DNA of 7,056 bases from positions 1 to 7,056 of the forward strand of contig CALCSA010000035.1 in the NCBI GenBank assembly GCA_937894185.1, read 5' to 3'. This stretch comes from an uncultured Clostridia bacterium. Its GTDB lineage: Bacteria > Bacillota > Clostridia > Oscillospirales > Ruminococcaceae. This document shows positions 5,735-7,056 of this stretch, piece by piece (position 1 is the first letter of the stretch; each line of letters starts with the position of its first letter). Below the pieces are notes generated by a model. That model was not told the origin of the DNA and searched no databases. It worked only from the letters and a program-made list of their open reading frames with translations. Position numbers and translations under genes: made by a program.

Positions 5735-7056
5735 ATGGATAACAACCTGCCGGTTATTACAAGCAAGTGGTCGTCACAAAGGTCGGAGGACCGGTTTATG
5801 GTGGAAAATCCCGCAGACGGCTCCCCCTTTGTGGCGGTTCAGGGCAGCGGTGCCGCAGAGGTGGATGCCTGCGTTCGGGCGGCAGACAAAGCTTACAGCG
5901 ACACCTGGCGCTGGGTTACTCCGCACGAGCGGGGGAAAATACTGGTGGAGGCTGCCCGCATCGTGGAGCGCCACTTCAACGAAATTGCCGAACTTGAGAC
6001 AAAGGAGGAGGGCAAGCCCCTGTTCATCTCCCGCAGCGACACCCAGCGCTGCATCGAGGCCTTTGACTTCTACGGCGGCCTCATCGGCAACCTGCCCACC
6101 GACTTCTACGACCTTGGACAGGCATACGCCTCCGTTCTGCTGGAGCCCTACGGGGTGGTAGCGGGCATCATCCCCTTTAACTGGCCGCCGCTGCACACCG
6201 CCGCCAAGGCCGCGCCTGCGCTGGCCGTGGGCAATACGGTGGTGCTCAAACCGGGTGATCAGGCGCCGCTGGTGTTGATGCTCATTGTTGAGTTGCTCCA
6301 GAAGATCCTGCCCCCCGACGTGCTTTCGGTCATCACCGGGCCGGGGGTGGAGAGTGGCATGGCTCTTACCTCCCATCCGCTGGTGCGAAAAATTTCCTTT
6401 ACCGGCTCCACCAACTCTGGCAAGGCAGTGTTACGGCAGGCCGCTGACAACGTCACTCCCTGCATGATGGAGCTGGGAGGCAAAAACCCCTTCATCATCC
6501 TGCCGGGTTGTGACATGGAGGAAATCCTGCCCGTGGCCTACGAGGGCGCCTTCTACAACAACGGGCAGGCGTGTATGGCCACCTCCCGTATCATCATCCA
6601 CCGGCCCATGCACGACGAGTTCGTGGAACGCTTTGCAAAAATTGTCGGCAAGATCTACGTGGGGGATGGCATGGACCCAAAATCCCACATCGGACCGCTG
6701 GTATCCAGAGCGCAGCAACAGCGGGTGCTGGACTATCTGGATATCGGTGTAAAGGAGGGCGCCACCATCACCGCCCAAGCAAAGCTCCCCGACGACCCAA
6801 GGTTGGTAAATGGCTTTTTCGTACCCCCAACCCTGTTTACCAATGTGACACCGGACATGCGTATCGCAAAGGAGGAGATGTTCGGTCCTGTCACCTGCGT
6901 TATCCCCTTCGACGAACCGGAGGAGGCGCTGCGCATCGCCAATGACACTGAGTACGGCCTTGTGGCAGTGGTCTACTCCACCAACATCGCCCAAGCCAAC
7001 CGCTTCGCCCGTCAACTGGACGCAGGGAGTATATACATCAACAACTTCTACCGCCT
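5735..7056 (+). CDS. Aldehyde dehydrogenase, NAD(P)-dependent (partial, C-terminus cut off)
   Basis: The frame stays open from ATG 5735 to the window edge, giving 440 codons of an enzyme usually near 480-500 residues. It oxidises an aldehyde to its acid with NAD+ or NADP+. The catalytic set is complete: oxyanion Asn in PFNWP (N149), general base Glu in MELGGKNP (E246) and nucleophilic Cys in NNGQACMATSR (C280). Cofactor-site marks are LKPGDQAP (K172), FTGST (222-226) and KEEMFGPV (379-386, with E381). The ending GSIYINNFYR is where the family's C-terminal region begins. Position 175, often Glu in NAD-specific members, is Asp, so cofactor preference is uncertain. General resemblance is to the betaine-aldehyde, succinate-semialdehyde and lactaldehyde dehydrogenase group; no CoA-acylating features were noticed. 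As the last visible gene of the operon, it may oxidise a semialdehyde made from the imported compound. Confidence 0.93.
   Translation, partial: MDNNLPVITSKWSSQRSEDRFMVENPADGSPFVAVQGSGAAEVDACVRAADKAYSDTWRWVTPHERGKILVEAARIVERHFNEIAELETKEEGKPLFISRSDTQRCIEAFDFYGGLIGNLPTDFYDLGQAYASVLLEPYGVVAGIIPFNWPPLHTAAKAAPALAVGNTVVLKPGDQAPLVLMLIVELLQKILPPDVLSVITGPGVESGMALTSHPLVRKISFTGSTNSGKAVLRQAADNVTPCMMELGGKNPFIILPGCDMEEILPVAYEGAFYNNGQACMATSRIIIHRPMHDEFVERFAKIVGKIYVGDGMDPKSHIGPLVSRAQQQRVLDYLDIGVKEGATITAQAKLPDDPRLVNGFFVPPTLFTNVTPDMRIAKEEMFGPVTCVIPFDEPEEALRIANDTEYGLVAVVYSTNIAQANRFARQLDAGSIYINNFYR

Noticed and set aside
5728..5742. Four-codon minigene (ATG to TAA) before the aldehyde dehydrogenase
   Set aside because: Its ATG is one base from the ribosome binding site, too close for initiation; the ATG at 5735 is properly spaced.

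Overview
This window looks like part of one plus-strand catabolic operon from an anaerobic, fairly GC-rich member of the Clostridia (Oscillospiraceae-like). That placement is an inference. It rests on strong AGGAGG-type ribosome binding sites in front of nearly every gene, a Gram-positive-style lipoprotein solute-binding protein with a long Ser/Gly/Ala linker, one GTG start, and tight gene spacing. No RNA genes, insertion sequences, CRISPR arrays or phage genes were seen.

Layout. Bases 1-154 hold the last 50 codons of an upstream gene I do not recognise. Its stop overlaps the next start (ATGA). Next come a metal-dependent cyclic amidohydrolase of the hydantoinase/allantoinase/dihydroorotase type (151-1506), an isochorismatase-like cysteine hydrolase (1532-2155) and a small single-domain cupin (2193-2570). 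A 118-base gap contains a perfect 11-bp inverted repeat. A complete tripartite TRAP transporter follows: DctP-type binding lipoprotein (2689-3780), small membrane subunit DctQ (3907-4431) and large membrane subunit DctM (4428-5702). An aldehyde dehydrogenase begins at 5735 and runs off the right edge.

How the genes may work together (inference). The TRAP system would import a small organic acid, probably carboxylated. The amidohydrolase would open a cyclic amide, ureide or imide ring. The cysteine hydrolase would cleave the resulting N-carbamoyl or amide group, as N-carbamoylsarcosine amidase or ureidoacrylate hydrolase do in known pathways. The aldehyde dehydrogenase would oxidise an aldehyde made downstream, and the cupin could be an isomerase, lyase or accessory enzyme. 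The gene combination does not match a textbook allantoin, pyrimidine or creatinine operon that I can name, so the substrate is open. It is the most interesting question in the window.
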